Shown here piece by piece: positions 24,327-34,092 of a stretch of DNA of 35,650 nucleotides. The notes under the pieces are model-generated. The model ran no database searches. It was not told where the DNA came from and saw only the letters and a program-made list of their open reading frames with translations. The stretch is taken from positions 1 through 35,650 of the forward strand of contig WFTL01000162.1 of NCBI GenBank assembly GCA_015485495.1, given 5' to 3'. The stretch is from Planctomycetaceae bacterium. Lineage in GTDB: Bacteria; Planctomycetota; Planctomycetia; Planctomycetales; Planctomycetaceae. A program made the position numbers and the translations under genes. Numbering within the stretch: position 1 is the stretch's first letter; each line of letters begins with the position of its first letter.

Positions 24327-26663
24327 GTGACAGTCAGTGCAGCCTCATCTGAACCCGCCGCGTCCGGTGTTTCCGAAGTCCGGATGTGCACCTGGTGCGG
24401 CCTGCCCGCTGCGGCTGCCTCCGGCATCCCGACCGACGAGCCGGTCTACTGCTGCTACGGGTGCCGTTTCGCTCATTCCGTCGTGAAGGAATCCGGAACG
24501 CAGGGGGCCATGCGCTGGACGGTGCTGCGGCTGGGCATCGCGATCTTCTTCACCATGAACCTCATGGCCTTCACCATGGCGATGTGGTCGCTGGATGTGT
24601 ACGACGTCGATCCGGACCCGCTGCAGAAATCCGTCTACGAACTGTTTCGCTGGGCAGGTCTGTTCCTGGCGCTGCCTGTTCTGTTTCTTCTCGGGGGGCC
24701 TTTGCTGCAGCGCGCTGTTCTCGACCGGACACAGCGGGCGGTCTCGGCCGATCTGCTGATCGCGGTGGCCGTGTTCGCAGCCTACGGTCTGTCTGCCGCG
24801 GCTGTTGTCCGAGGATCCGGGCCGGTGTATTTCGAAGTGGGGGCGATGGTCCTGGTCATGATGACTCTGGGGCGATGGATCGAGGCAACGGGCCGACATC
24901 GCGCGACCGAACTGCTCAGCCAGATGCTGAACCTGCTGCCGGAAAAAGTCTGCCGTATCCGCGGGGCCGCCGACCACCGGGACCGGGCGGAATCGCCTGA
25001 AGCCGATCGGGAAGAAATCATCTCTGCGGCAGACATCCGAACCGGCGATCATCTGCGCGTGCGTCCGGGAGAACGATTCGCTGTGGACGGAGTGATCGTT
25101 CATGGAACGACCGCTGTCGACGAACAGACATTCACGGGAGAATCCCGTCCGCAGACGCGCTCCCAGGGGGATTCGGTTCTGGGTGGGACCATCAATCTGG
25201 ACGGCAGTGTGATCATCCGGGTGACGGCTCCATTTCAAAAGGGAGCTTTTGGGCGGCTTCTGGAAACGCTTCAGGAAGCGCGTCGCACACGAGGCCGGTA
25301 TCAGCGGCTGGCCGACCGCGTCGCTTCCTGGTTTTTTCCTGCCGTGACTCTGACAGCCGCCGTGACGTTCTTTGTTCATCTGGATGCCGGCGGACTGAAG
25401 GCCGTTCACGCGTCGATGTCGGTCCTGCTGATCGCCTGCCCCTGTGCGTTCGGTCTGGCGACTCCTCTGGCTGTGTGGACCGCGTTGAGCACTGCAGCAC
25501 GCCATCAGGTCCTGTTTCGCAGCGGAGAAGCGATTGAACAGCTTGCCGACGTGCAGACGATCTGCATGGACAAGACCGGCACCCTCACTTCCGGAGAGCC
25601 GCAGGTGCTTCGCGCACAGTTCGAATCGACCGGAGACCAGGTCGGCGAACGAGCCGTCATTCGGGAGCTGGCCTGTGCATCGCGTCATCCGTTTTCTCAG
25701 GCGGTGGCGCGCTGGATCCGTGAGCATGACGACGACGTGCCGCCCGTCGGCGATCGGATACCGGACATCCGTCAGGTTCCAGGATGCGGTGTGGAAGCAC
25801 GTACCGCGAATGGGCAGCGGCTGCGTCTGGGCAGTCCGGAATTCGTTCTGGAGGTCGATGCCGATGCAGGCGGCCAGACTGCAGCGAACGTTCCTGCGGC
25901 GTGCTGCGCGGCGTCTGCCGGTTCGTTCCCTGAGCGGCAGGCGGTGTCGACATCAACGGAACGGCTGTCGTGCGGACGGACGGGGCGGGAAAGCGATCCG
26001 GTTTCGGACGTGCTGCAGAAGACGGGGCATTCCGTTGTTGCCGCGTCTCGAAACGGTCGGCTGACGGCCGTGTTCGTGCTGGAAGAGCGGCTGCGCGACG
26101 ATGCGGCGTCTGCGGTCGCAGCGATCGGGGCATCGGTGGATCTGCACATCCTTTCAGGCGATGACACCGAACGTGTGCAGAAGCTGGTGGCCGAACTGCC
26201 ACGCGGGCAGATCAGCGTGGCCGGTCACTTGAAGCCTCAGGACAAAGTGCAGTACATCCGTCGGCTTCGAAAGCAGCACGGTACGGTGGCGATGGTGGGG
26301 GATGGCATCAACGATGCTCCGGCTCTGGCCGCCAGCGACGTGGGTGTGGCCATGGCCTGTGGGGCGGACGTGTCGCGCGATTCGGCGGATGTCTGTCTTT
26401 TGTCCGACCAGCTCAGCAGGATTCCGTGGGCCATCGATCTGGCCCGGCGGACCCGTTCTGTGATTCGTCAGAATCTGGCATGGGCATTCGGCTACAATAC
26501 GATCGGAGTGACCGCCGCGGCTGCCGGCTGGCTCAATCCTGCCTTCGCGGCCGCTTTGATGATTGCCAGCAGTCTGGCAGTGATTTCGAATTCTTTCCGG
26601 CTGCTGCATGGGAGGCAGGTCGATTGGCAGCAGGCCGGAGGATCTGCAGGAGACGCACGGTGA
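24327..26663 (+). CDS. ccoI: Copper-translocating P1B-type ATPase, CcoI/FixI type
   Basis: A 778-residue copper pump needed to load CuB of cbb3 oxidases. The N-terminal metal-binding segment has CTWC (Cys21, Cys24) and CCYGC (Cys42, 43, 46), as in CcoI-type ATPases, instead of a classic HMA domain. Transport and catalytic motifs: TGESRP, ACPCAFGLATPLA (CPC near residue 371), phosphorylation Asp415 in DKTGTLTSG, HPFSQAVARW, and MVGDGINDAPALAASDVG. The nucleotide domain has an extra Ala/Ser-rich stretch with several Cys at about residues 512-570. The start is GTG at 24327, 51 bp after the previous gene. The stop overlaps the next start by 4 nt (GTGA). Confidence 0.94.
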   Translation: MTVSAASSEPAASGVSEVRMCTWCGLPAAAASGIPTDEPVYCCYGCRFAHSVVKESGTQGAMRWTVLRLGIAIFFTMNLMAFTMAMWSLDVYDVDPDPLQKSVYELFRWAGLFLALPVLFLLGGPLLQRAVLDRTQRAVSADLLIAVAVFAAYGLSAAAVVRGSGPVYFEVGAMVLVMMTLGRWIEATGRHRATELLSQMLNLLPEKVCRIRGAADHRDRAESPEADREEIISAADIRTGDHLRVRPGERFAVDGVIVHGTTAVDEQTFTGESRPQTRSQGDSVLGGTINLDGSVIIRVTAPFQKGAFGRLLETLQEARRTRGRYQRLADRVASWFFPAVTLTAAVTFFVHLDAGGLKAVHASMSVLLIACPCAFGLATPLAVWTALSTAARHQVLFRSGEAIEQLADVQTICMDKTGTLTSGEPQVLRAQFESTGDQVGERAVIRELACASRHPFSQAVARWIREHDDDVPPVGDRIPDIRQVPGCGVEARTANGQRLRLGSPEFVLEVDADAGGQTAANVPAACCAASAGSFPERQAVSTSTERLSCGRTGRESDPVSDVLQKTGHSVVAASRNGRLTAVFVLEERLRDDAASAVAAIGASVDLHILSGDDTERVQKLVAELPRGQISVAGHLKPQDKVQYIRRLRKQHGTVAMVGDGINDAPALAASDVGVAMACGADVSRDSADVCLLSDQLSRIPWAIDLARRTRSVIRQNLAWAFGYNTIGVTAAAAGWLNPAFAAALMIASSLAVISNSFRLLHGRQVDWQQAGGSAGDAR

Positions 26664-27502
26664 ATCTGTTCTGGTACGAACTTCCCCTGGTATGGACGAG
26701 CGGTTTACTGGGATCGGTCCACTGTGTGGGAATGTGCGGCCCCATCTGCCTCACCATGAACCTGGGCACCAGGACCCGAAAGGCCGCTCTGGCACGCCAG
26801 TTGTTCTGGAGTGCGGGGCGGATTTTCACGTACGCTTTTCTGGGAATGACGGCCGGGTTTGCCGGTGCGCAGATGACGGAGTCCCGTCTGATTCGTTCGC
26901 AGTCTCTGGGGCTTCTTCTGCAGGCGGCCTTCGCCGTGCTGGCCGGCGGTCTTTTGGTGCTGCAGGGAATTTCGGCCGCCGGATGGATGCCGGCCTGGCA
27001 CCGCCGTTCGGGAGGATCCTGCGTCACGGCGCCGGTTCTGTCCCGTTTTCTGAAGGGCGGATCGAATCTGTCGGTCTTCGTGGCGGGAATCGCTACGGGG
27101 TTTCTCCCCTGCGGGCTGGTCTGGTCGTTTCTGGCTCTGGCCGCGGCCGAAGGCAGTGTCTGGCGCGGCCCGCTGCTGATGACGGCATTTGGTCTGGGGA
27201 CGGTTCCCGTTCTGCTGCTGACCGGGACCGGTTTGTCGATGGCATCGCCGGCCGGCCGCAGACGGATGATGAAGTTCGCTGCCGTGTGCGTGCTGGCCAC
27301 CGGACTGATGACCATGGGACGCGGCATTGCATTTGCCGCACGGTCCCCGGACACTTCTGCTGTCGATGCGTGTCCTTTGTGCACTCAGGAGGTGCAGCCG
27401 GAAGCACCAGGAAAAGATGGGGCCGACAGCACGGCTTCTCCGCTGGCATCGCCGAACGAACGATCGTCCGGGGCGGACGACGCGGCTTCTCAGGGCAACT
27501 GA
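26660..27502 (+). CDS. Sulfite exporter TauE/SafE-like (DsbD_2) membrane protein, oxidase assembly
   Basis: A 280-residue protein with about six helices. The signature WTSGLLGSVHCVGMCGPICL opens it (HCxGMCGP), with a second inverted half around GIATGFLPCGLVWSFLALAA, the pattern of the SafE/DsbD_2 family that accompanies cbb3 genes and is linked to copper handling. The last 50 residues are polar and include CPLC, a possible extra metal or thiol site. The GTG at 26660 overlaps the ATPase stop, with AGGAG 7 nt upstream. Coupling with the ATPase gene supports joint copper insertion. Confidence 0.9.
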   Translation: MNLFWYELPLVWTSGLLGSVHCVGMCGPICLTMNLGTRTRKAALARQLFWSAGRIFTYAFLGMTAGFAGAQMTESRLIRSQSLGLLLQAAFAVLAGGLLVLQGISAAGWMPAWHRRSGGSCVTAPVLSRFLKGGSNLSVFVAGIATGFLPCGLVWSFLALAAAEGSVWRGPLLMTAFGLGTVPVLLLTGTGLSMASPAGRRRMMKFAAVCVLATGLMTMGRGIAFAARSPDTSAVDACPLCTQEVQPEAPGKDGADSTASPLASPNERSSGADDAASQGN

Positions 27503-27536
27503 CAGGACATGGACCTGCCGACAGACGGATTTCCCG

Positions 27537-28043
27537 ATGATCGATACTCAGAACAGACCGGCCCCGCGTTCGGATTCGACGCGCATCCCTCTGCTGCGGG
27601 AAGACATGCACGACCATGTGCACGCTCCTGGCAGCGGATCAGGCCGTGTGTCCCGCACGCTGATCAACTTCTGGCTGGATTCCGCACTGGCGGTGGTGTT
27701 CGTGTGTCTGTCGGTCGTGGCGGTCATCGTTCAGTTTGTTTTCCCGCCGGGTATCGCCGCCCGCGGCTGGACGTTGTGGGGGATGCGGTACGGCCAGTGG
27801 TGCAGCATTCAGTTTTCTCTGGTCGCGCTGCTGGCTCTGGGACTTCTGGTGCACATCATGCTGCACTGGACGTGGGTCTGCAGTGTGGTGACCCGCCGCA
27901 TTCTGCGTCACCGGGAGCTGCCCGATGATGGTCTGAGGACGCTTTATGGAGTCGGCCTGCTGATCAGTCTGCTGCTTCTGGGAGCCATGACGGTCGGCAT
28001 TGCTCAATGGACGATCGTTCCGCCTCCGGAAGCCGGGTTGTGA
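27537..28043 (+). CDS. DUF4405-like three-helix membrane protein
   Basis: 168 residues. A His-rich polar N terminus (residues 20-35, MHDHVHAPGSG) precedes three hydrophobic segments at about 46-68, 91-114 and 139-160. NFWLDSALAVV and VHIMLHWTWVCSVV fit the DUF4405 family, whose paired histidines suggest b-type heme binding. Last gene of the oxidase island, 34 bp after the SafE-like gene. Function in the family is not established; a role in electron transfer or assembly is inferred from position. Confidence 0.82.
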   Translation: MIDTQNRPAPRSDSTRIPLLREDMHDHVHAPGSGSGRVSRTLINFWLDSALAVVFVCLSVVAVIVQFVFPPGIAARGWTLWGMRYGQWCSIQFSLVALLALGLLVHIMLHWTWVCSVVTRRILRHRELPDDGLRTLYGVGLLISLLLLGAMTVGIAQWTIVPPPEAGL

Positions 28044-28204
28044 TGCGGCATCCGTTCGGCGCGACGGCGGATCTGCCCGCTGAATGTGCGGCGGCAGCGG
28101 AAGCGCCAGCCGGACCCGGTTGTCCACGGATTGCACGACCGGCCGAACTGTGCTGAAATTCCGCCCTGAAAAATTCGTCTTTGTCAGGAACTGTTCGGAA
28201 CATC

Positions 28205-29318
28205 ATGGATTCAGAACTTCGATCCCGCTGCAACGAAATTCAGGAACGCATCGTGTATCTGCGAGACTGTCTTTGACCTGGCGACCAAAGAAGCCCGTCT
28301 CCAGGAACTCAGCGGCATCATGTCCGCTCCGGATTTCTGGGACGATCAGGAAAAGGCTCAGACGATCGTCAGTGAACTGCAGCGTCTGAAAGCCTCGGTC
28401 GAGCCGGTTCGCCGTATGCTGGCGGCCGGGGAGGATCTTCAGGTGCTGATGGAGTTCGCCGAAGAGGATTCCGACAGTGAAGCGGAACTGCAGGCAGCGG
28501 TCGCCGATCTGCAGAAGCAGGTGGACGCCGTCGAACTTCAGGCGCTCCTGTCGTCTCCGGAAGACGCGTGTTCCGCGTACGTTCAGATTCAGGCCGGGGA
28601 GGGAGGAACCGACTCGGCCGACTGGGCCCTGATGCTCATGCGCATGTACGTGCGCTGGGCCGAACGCCACGGGTTTTCCGTAGAAGAAATCGACCTGTCT
28701 GAAGGGGAAGAAGCGGGGATCCGCAATGCCACGCTGCTGATCAAAGGCGACTACGTCTACGGGTATCTCAGGGGAGAAACCGGAAACCATCGTCTGATTC
28801 GGATCAGTCCGTTCGATTCGGCCGGCCGCCGTCACACGGCCTTTGCGGCAGTGGATGTCACTCCGGAACTGGATGACCGCTTCGAAGTGGAAATCAACTG
28901 GGACCGGGATGTTCGGGAAGACACGTATCGAGCGGGCGGAGCAGGGGGACAGCACGTCAACAAGACGGATTCGGCTGTCCGCCTGACGCACGTGTCCGGA
29001 GTCGTCGTGCAGTGTCAGAACGAACGCAGTCAGCACAAGAACCGGGCCACCGCTCGCAAAATGCTGCAGGCGCGTCTGTATCAGATCGAACTGGAAAAAC
29101 GCGATGCGGAACTGGCCGCCCGGCGCGGCGACAAATCGCGTATCGGATTCGGAGGTTCGACCATCCGCAACTACGTGCTGCATCCGGATCAGTACGTGAA
29201 GGATTCCCGCACGGGAACGAAAGTGGGCAATCCTCAGACGGTGCTCGACGGCGACATCGATATTTTTCTGGAATCGTGGCTGCGCTGGCAGCTTGCGGAA
29301 TCGACGAGGGAATCCTGA
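28205..29318 (+). CDS. prfB: Peptide chain release factor 2, with programmed +1 frameshift
   Basis: Class-I release factor for UGA and UAA. It is encoded in two frames: 28205-28273 (23 codons, ending RDCL) and 28275-29318, joined by a +1 shift at CTT-TGA-C. The joined product is about 370 residues, normal for RF2. After the shift it reads [20 protein letters not shown]. Key motifs are the SPF codon-recognition tripeptide in [12 protein letters not shown] and [15 protein letters not shown] with the catalytic GGQ. The in-frame TGA at 28274-28276 is decoded by RF2 itself, so low RF2 favours the shift. A gene calling only the second frame would start falsely at 28320. The next gene begins 5 nt after the stop. 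Confidence 0.97.
28271..28277 (+). other. RF2 programmed frameshift site
   Basis: CTTTGAC: the ribosome pauses at the in-frame TGA and slips +1 on CTT. This is the universal prfB signal. The upstream stimulatory Shine-Dalgarno (AGGGGG in E. coli, three bases before CTT) is degenerate here, with only GCGAGAC before TGT-CTT. Confidence 0.95.
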
Positions 29319-29323
29319 CAGCC

Positions 29324-30658
29324 ATGAACGGCCCTGCCGACCTGCCGCACCGGACACGTCCTGTCCGCCGGCTGTCGATTTTCTGTCTGGCCTTTTTGTG
29401 CCTGGCAGCCGGATGCCGTCGCCGGGCGGCTGAGGCACCGCCGGATGCATCGGCCGGTGCCGCTGAGTCGTCGCATGGGACCGTTCGTGTGGATGCCCCA
29501 CGGGAGCCGACACGCCCTGATCCGCCGCTGAAGTTTGTGCCTCCGGATCTGACCGCCCAGGAGATCGAAAGCGGCTGGGTCAGCCTGTTCGACGGCGTGT
29601 CGCTGTTCGGCTGGGATGTCCCGTCGGACGGAAACTGGCGGGTGGAAGGGGCGTGCATTGTGGCCGACGACGGTCCTGTGTCTCTGCTGACGTTTCCCTT
29701 CTGTTTCGGCGATTTCGAACTCCGCTGTGACGTTCATCTGGAACCTGGAGGCAACAGCGGGATTTTTCTGCGTTCGGCGGCGAATCCCCGGGATCCGAAA
29801 ACAGACACATGGGAAATGAACATCTGCGATTCGCACGCATCGTTTCCTACCGGAAGCATTGTCGGCCGACATCGGGCCGCCGGCGTACCGGCTGTCGAAG
29901 GCGCCTGGCACACGTTTCGAATCCGGTGTCACGAGAATCGCGTCCAGGTGTGGCTGGACGATGCTCCGATTACCGACTTCACGGACGATTCACCGTTCGT
30001 CCGTCGTCGGGGAACGATCGGCCTGCAGAAGAACAGCGGACGCGCTGCATTCCGAAACATTTTTGTTCGGCCGATCGACTGGACGAACCTGTTCAACGGC
30101 CGGTCGCTCGATGGGTGGACGGCCGTGGACGGATCGGAAAGTCGGTTTGAAGTGCATGATGGACTGCTGCAGGTTCGCGGCGGGCCAGGCTTTCTGCAGA
30201 CAGACTCCGTGCATCAGGACTTTCTGCTGCTCGTTCAGGTCCGAACCAACGGCCAGGGTCTGAACAGCGGCGTGTTCTTCCGGGCACAGCCGGGCACGAT
30301 CGATGCTCCGTCGAACGGGTATGAAATGCAGATTCACAATGGGTTCGAGGAGGGGGATCGGACCCGGCCGACCGATTCCGGAACGGGCGCCATCTTTCGG
30401 CGGGCACCGGCTCGTTATGTTGTCGGCCGCGATCAGCAGTGGATGACGGCCGTTCTGGCCGCTCAGGGCCCGCGTTTCGCCACCTGGGTCAACGGGTATC
30501 CGGTCGTGAGCTGGACGGATACGCGGGATCCCCATGACAATCCTCGTCGAGGCCGCCGGCTGGCGGCCGGACATATCAGTCTTCAGGGGCACGATCCGGC
30601 CACGGATCTCGATTTTCGAGCCATCCGAATCCACACGCTGCCGGCTTCGACGGAATGA
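29324..30658 (+). CDS. Lipoprotein with two DUF1080 (3-keto-disaccharide hydrolase) domains
   Basis: 444 residues. A lipoprotein signal ends FLCLAAGC (Cys31). A Pro/Ala-rich linker follows, then two LamG-like jelly-roll DUF1080 domains. Domain 1 (about 82-250) opens with GWVSLFDGVSLFGWDV and includes GNSGIFLRS. Domain 2 (about 256-440) opens with WTNLFNGRSLDGWTAVDG and includes LNSGVFFRAQPG, YEMQIHNGF and LQGHD. In this family some members hydrolyse 3-keto-glycosides and others bind carbohydrate. Duplication within one chain and lipid anchoring point to surface glycan work. It is 5 nt from the prfB stop and is probably on the same transcript by position only. Confidence 0.92.
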   Translation: MNGPADLPHRTRPVRRLSIFCLAFLCLAAGCRRRAAEAPPDASAGAAESSHGTVRVDAPREPTRPDPPLKFVPPDLTAQEIESGWVSLFDGVSLFGWDVPSDGNWRVEGACIVADDGPVSLLTFPFCFGDFELRCDVHLEPGGNSGIFLRSAANPRDPKTDTWEMNICDSHASFPTGSIVGRHRAAGVPAVEGAWHTFRIRCHENRVQVWLDDAPITDFTDDSPFVRRRGTIGLQKNSGRAAFRNIFVRPIDWTNLFNGRSLDGWTAVDGSESRFEVHDGLLQVRGGPGFLQTDSVHQDFLLLVQVRTNGQGLNSGVFFRAQPGTIDAPSNGYEMQIHNGFEEGDRTRPTDSGTGAIFRRAPARYVVGRDQQWMTAVLAAQGPRFATWVNGYPVVSWTDTRDPHDNPRRGRRLAAGHISLQGHDPATDLDFRAIRIHTLPASTE

Positions 30659-30709
30659 TGGTTCCTGCGGACCAGGCCGTTTGAGAATGGGGCCGAAGGA
30701 CCGGCCCGG

Positions 30710-33700
30710 TCAGCGGATTCGGTCGATCAGATCATTCAGGCCGCGGTCGAGCTGTCGGCCGATTTCGTCTTCCAGACGGCTGCGCCCGGTTTTCAGGAGG
30801 AGCTGCGAGGGATCGATCATCGGTCGAGTGACCGTTCCGGTCAGCGGGACAGAAACGATCCGGGCGGATTCCGTTCGTTTCAGTGGGATGTCCAGGACCA
30901 GATCGATCCGGCGGTCCAGCCCGACCGTCCCCCGTGTCCGCAGCCGATAACCGGCCGCTTCAAGAAGAAAGGCGTCGTGCTGCAGCCGTCCGTGCTGCAG
31001 CAGCAGGGAGACTTTCTGTTCCGGGACGATCAGCTCCCAGGCGGATCGTCCCGGTGCACGTTCCGGTTTCAGAATACGCAGCGCCTCCAGCAGAGGAGCA
31101 ACGGAAGGTCCGGGCGTCGCGACGGTTCGGTCGAGGTCTACGGTGGCGCTGATGAGACTGTCCTGAGGACGGCCGGTCAGATACTGAAACCGTTTCGCGC
31201 GTGCACTCACCCGACCGTCCACTCTGGCCGCATCCGCAAGAAACGGCGTCACCCAGCTCAGCCATGTGCGGCACAACTGAGGCGTCAGGGCCAGGTTGTC
31301 CACACCGCTGCCGGTGGCCAGCGACAGCTCTCCGCGCCCGGTGTCGTAATTGATCATGGCATGAAACCGCCCGTCGCCGACGCTGCAGCGAATCGCTTCC
31401 GTCTGCAGACGCCCCTCCGTGAATACGAATGGCACCGTCGCGGCGCTCAGTTCAACTCCCAGGACCTGAGCCGTGTCCCATCCGAAGTCGCCCTGAATGA
31501 CGAACGGAGGCAGTTCATCCGGAGACGGACGATTCCAGTACGCCGGCGGTCCCTGGATCACCAGCCGGGAGCGACGTGTCCCGGTCAGCCGGATCGGGAC
31601 GGAAGGACGGGAGGTGAGAATCGGCGTCAGTGTTTCCAGATCGTAGCGGGCATCGGCGGTGAGCTGTGTGCTGATCACTCCCGCGATGGTTTTCAGTGTG
31701 CCCTGCACGTCGACGTCCAGGCCGGGAATTTCGAGTCGTCCGCTGCGGACCGTGTATTCCCCAGGATCCGACAGCGTGTCGATGTCGACTGCCAGCCGGG
31801 CCTGTTGCACTGCAGAACCGGAAGTCTGCCTGTTCGTCGGTCGCTCCCCGGGACGCACTTCTGCCACGACGGTCAGACGGCTGGACGACCGGGCGGACAG
31901 ATCGACATTCACCTGAGTGTCCGGATCCAGAACGGTCAGATCCGCCCAGGGAGCCAGCAGACTGCGAATCGCCCGCCCGGTCCCCTGGACAGACAACTGC
32001 CCGTCAAACATCTGCATCGCGGATGCTCCGTTCCTGATGCGCAGACGTTCCGATTCCACCTGCAGGCGGTCGGCTTTCAGCTGCAGCGATCGAAGAACAA
32101 CCGCTCCGTCGTCCGTCCGATTCACCTGCGCCTGCATTCGAAGCGGTCCGTGGATTCCAGGGGACGCCAGGTTCACGAACTGCCGCAGGCGATTCCACAG
32201 ACGGCCCGGATCGAGTCGGGCACGGACAAACTGTCTGTCTCCCTGCCGGACAACAGACAGTTCACCGAAATCCCCACGGAATCCGAAACGATTGAGCGAG
32301 AACGATGCCGGCGTCAGAAATCCGGAAGCATCCGCGCGGACAGGTGCCTCCCAGGTGACCCGGCGGCCCTGCCGGTCGGCTGCCAGCGACGAAGTCTCTG
32401 CGCGAACCATCCATGGCACACGTCCGTCGGTCTGTGAATCGGCAGAGCCGTCTGCCGGGCCTGCCTCAGCAGAAAATCGCAGGGTTCCGTCCGTCAGTTT
32501 CAGGCTGTGCCGGAGGCGGAATGTTCGGGGCAGCATATTCGTCAGCCGGACAAGGTCCACCTCTCCCCGAACACGCACGATTCCCGCGGCAGCGGCGCCG
32601 TCCTGATTTGGTCGGCGGAGTTCCTGAACCGATCGGTCTCCGGACAGCACAGACGATAAAGCCGAATGAACCGGCAGCGGCAGCTCGCCACCGCCGGACA
32701 GACGGGCGATGGGACTTTCCAGCGACAGCGACTGCACGAGGATGCCGTCTTCTGCCAGAGCGACGGCCGCATCAGCATCCAGCGTTTCCAGACGAACCGC
32801 TTCCGCCGGATGCCAGCCGGCCTGCCGCCAGGTGACATCGGCCATCCGAACAGCAGCCGTCAGGGCGATGCCATCTTCCGGTGTGCGTCCGGCCATGACG
32901 GCGGAGATGCGGGCAGAACAGCGGCCGCGACACCGGAAATCCGGGATCATCAGCCGAACAAGCGGTTCCAGGGTCCTCAGTTCGATGTTTCCGATCTGAA
33001 CCTGCAGGGTATGCCGGTTTCTTTTTCGGGGGGTCGGACCGGAATAGACCTGAATGAGGGCGCGATCGGTGCTGTCGGAATCCGGTGATGGTTCAAGTGC
33101 CAGGGAAGGGAAATCCGCAGTCAGGTCGCGCAGCCGGGCGGCAACGCGCGGATTCAGAGTTGTCCGTCGTGAGCGTGCCAGCGAATCCGATTCGTTTCCC
33201 AGAGTGTGTCCTGCGGCAGCCGTGAGCCGCAGTCGCGGCAGAGGCCGGTGTTCATCTTCCGTCGACAGATCACACTGGATGTCAGACAACAGAACTTCGG
33301 TATCCCACTTCGGGCCGGAAGACGCACGTTCGGAACGCGTTGCGGCGACTGGTTCCGATTCCGCCGGATCGCCTGGCCGGGCGGCCTGCACGAGGCCATC
33401 GCGAATCCGCAGTCGAAGCGGCCAGGACGAACCTGAGCGTCCGCCGCTCAAATCGTCCAGAGCATCAACGAGACCGGTTCGTCCGTCAGCCTGAGCCACT
33501 GTCAGAGTGGGTTCGGTGATCGTCAGTTCGATGCCGCGGCCGGCACGGAGAGCGATCTGCCACAGAGGAACGGTCGAACGGATGCGGCGAACGGTCAGCA
33601 GAGGCGGCGCCTGAGCGGCCCACGATCGCGTGTGCTGTACAGTGATCTGCCGGCAGTCGATCGGTTCCCACCAGTGCACTGTGATCCGTTCCGCCTGCAG

Positions 33701-33886
33701 CACACGGCCCAGCGACGGGTGAAGCTGCCGCACCAACCAGAGCCAAGTGCCGGTGAGCGTGACGGCACTGGGAAGCAGGGCCGTCAGCAGCACGACAGCC
33801 ACGCATCGCCTGAGCCACCGACGGCGGCGTGTCCGGGCCGAACGGTTTGTTAACCGGCGCGCATCGGATGTCTGAGAGGGAACCAT
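30710..33886 (-). CDS. Large AsmA/TamB-like envelope protein
   Basis: About 1,058 residues. An Arg-rich start (RRRRWLRRCVAVVLLTALLP) leads into one membrane helix at about residues 22-50, and the remainder should face the periplasm. The long C-terminal body is mostly short beta strands with repeated patterns such as LSLESPIARLSGGGELPLP, LQLKADRLQVESERLRIRNG and GRLEIPGLDVDVQGTLKTI, typical of AsmA-family lipid-transfer beta-taco domains. The end reads LVLDIPLKRTESARIVSVPL, then TGTVTRPMIDPSQLLLK, an AsmA_C-like finish. In-frame starts at 33985 and 33931 exist. The chosen ATG at 33886 gives a basic N terminus before the helix. It ends 52 bp from the converging DUF1080 gene. Confidence 0.85.
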   Translation of the reverse strand: MVPSQTSDARRLTNRSARTRRRRWLRRCVAVVLLTALLPSAVTLTGTWLWLVRQLHPSLGRVLQAERITVHWWEPIDCRQITVQHTRSWAAQAPPLLTVRRIRSTVPLWQIALRAGRGIELTITEPTLTVAQADGRTGLVDALDDLSGGRSGSSWPLRLRIRDGLVQAARPGDPAESEPVAATRSERASSGPKWDTEVLLSDIQCDLSTEDEHRPLPRLRLTAAAGHTLGNESDSLARSRRTTLNPRVAARLRDLTADFPSLALEPSPDSDSTDRALIQVYSGPTPRKRNRHTLQVQIGNIELRTLEPLVRLMIPDFRCRGRCSARISAVMAGRTPEDGIALTAAVRMADVTWRQAGWHPAEAVRLETLDADAAVALAEDGILVQSLSLESPIARLSGGGELPLPVHSALSSVLSGDRSVQELRRPNQDGAAAAGIVRVRGEVDLVRLTNMLPRTFRLRHSLKLTDGTLRFSAEAGPADGSADSQTDGRVPWMVRAETSSLAADRQGRRVTWEAPVRADASGFLTPASFSLNRFGFRGDFGELSVVRQGDRQFVRARLDPGRLWNRLRQFVNLASPGIHGPLRMQAQVNRTDDGAVVLRSLQLKADRLQVESERLRIRNGASAMQMFDGQLSVQGTGRAIRSLLAPWADLTVLDPDTQVNVDLSARSSSRLTVVAEVRPGERPTNRQTSGSAVQQARLAVDIDTLSDPGEYTVRSGRLEIPGLDVDVQGTLKTIAGVISTQLTADARYDLETLTPILTSRPSVPIRLTGTRRSRLVIQGPPAYWNRPSPDELPPFVIQGDFGWDTAQVLGVELSAATVPFVFTEGRLQTEAIRCSVGDGRFHAMINYDTGRGELSLATGSGVDNLALTPQLCRTWLSWVTPFLADAARVDGRVSARAKRFQYLTGRPQDSLISATVDLDRTVATPGPSVAPLLEALRILKPERAPGRSAWELIVPEQKVSLLLQHGRLQHDAFLLEAAGYRLRTRGTVGLDRRIDLVLDIPLKRTESARIVSVPLTGTVTRPMIDPSQLLLKTGRSRLEDEIGRQLDRGLNDLIDRIR

Positions 33887-34092
33887 GAACCTGCCATGTC
33901 CGGAACGGCAACAGGGGAATGTTCCCTTCATCGACCGTCCGGGCAGGGCAGAATAAACCGCCCTGACACCCTCATGCACCGACAATTCCGAACCGGCCGT
34001 TTCCCGCGCCGGTGCCCTGTCGTGCGGCCGCTGTTCGGCAGAATGTGCCGGACGGCGGCCGCTGCGTTCTGCTGACGGAGCCGGTGTCCTGG

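Noticed and set aside
28081-28110. Third copy of repeat R2 before prfB (ggcagcggaagcg)
   Set aside because: Identity is limited to about 13 bases, which can occur by chance in this composition.
28274-28276. In-frame TGA early in prfB considered as a nonsense mutation or sequencing error
   Set aside because: It sits in the conserved CTT-TGA-C context at codon 24, exactly where RF2 genes carry the programmed frameshift.
28203-29513. Minus-strand frame of about 436 codons opposite prfB
   Set aside because: prfB motifs (SPF, GGQ, frameshift site) are unambiguous. The opposite frame has no protein-like features.
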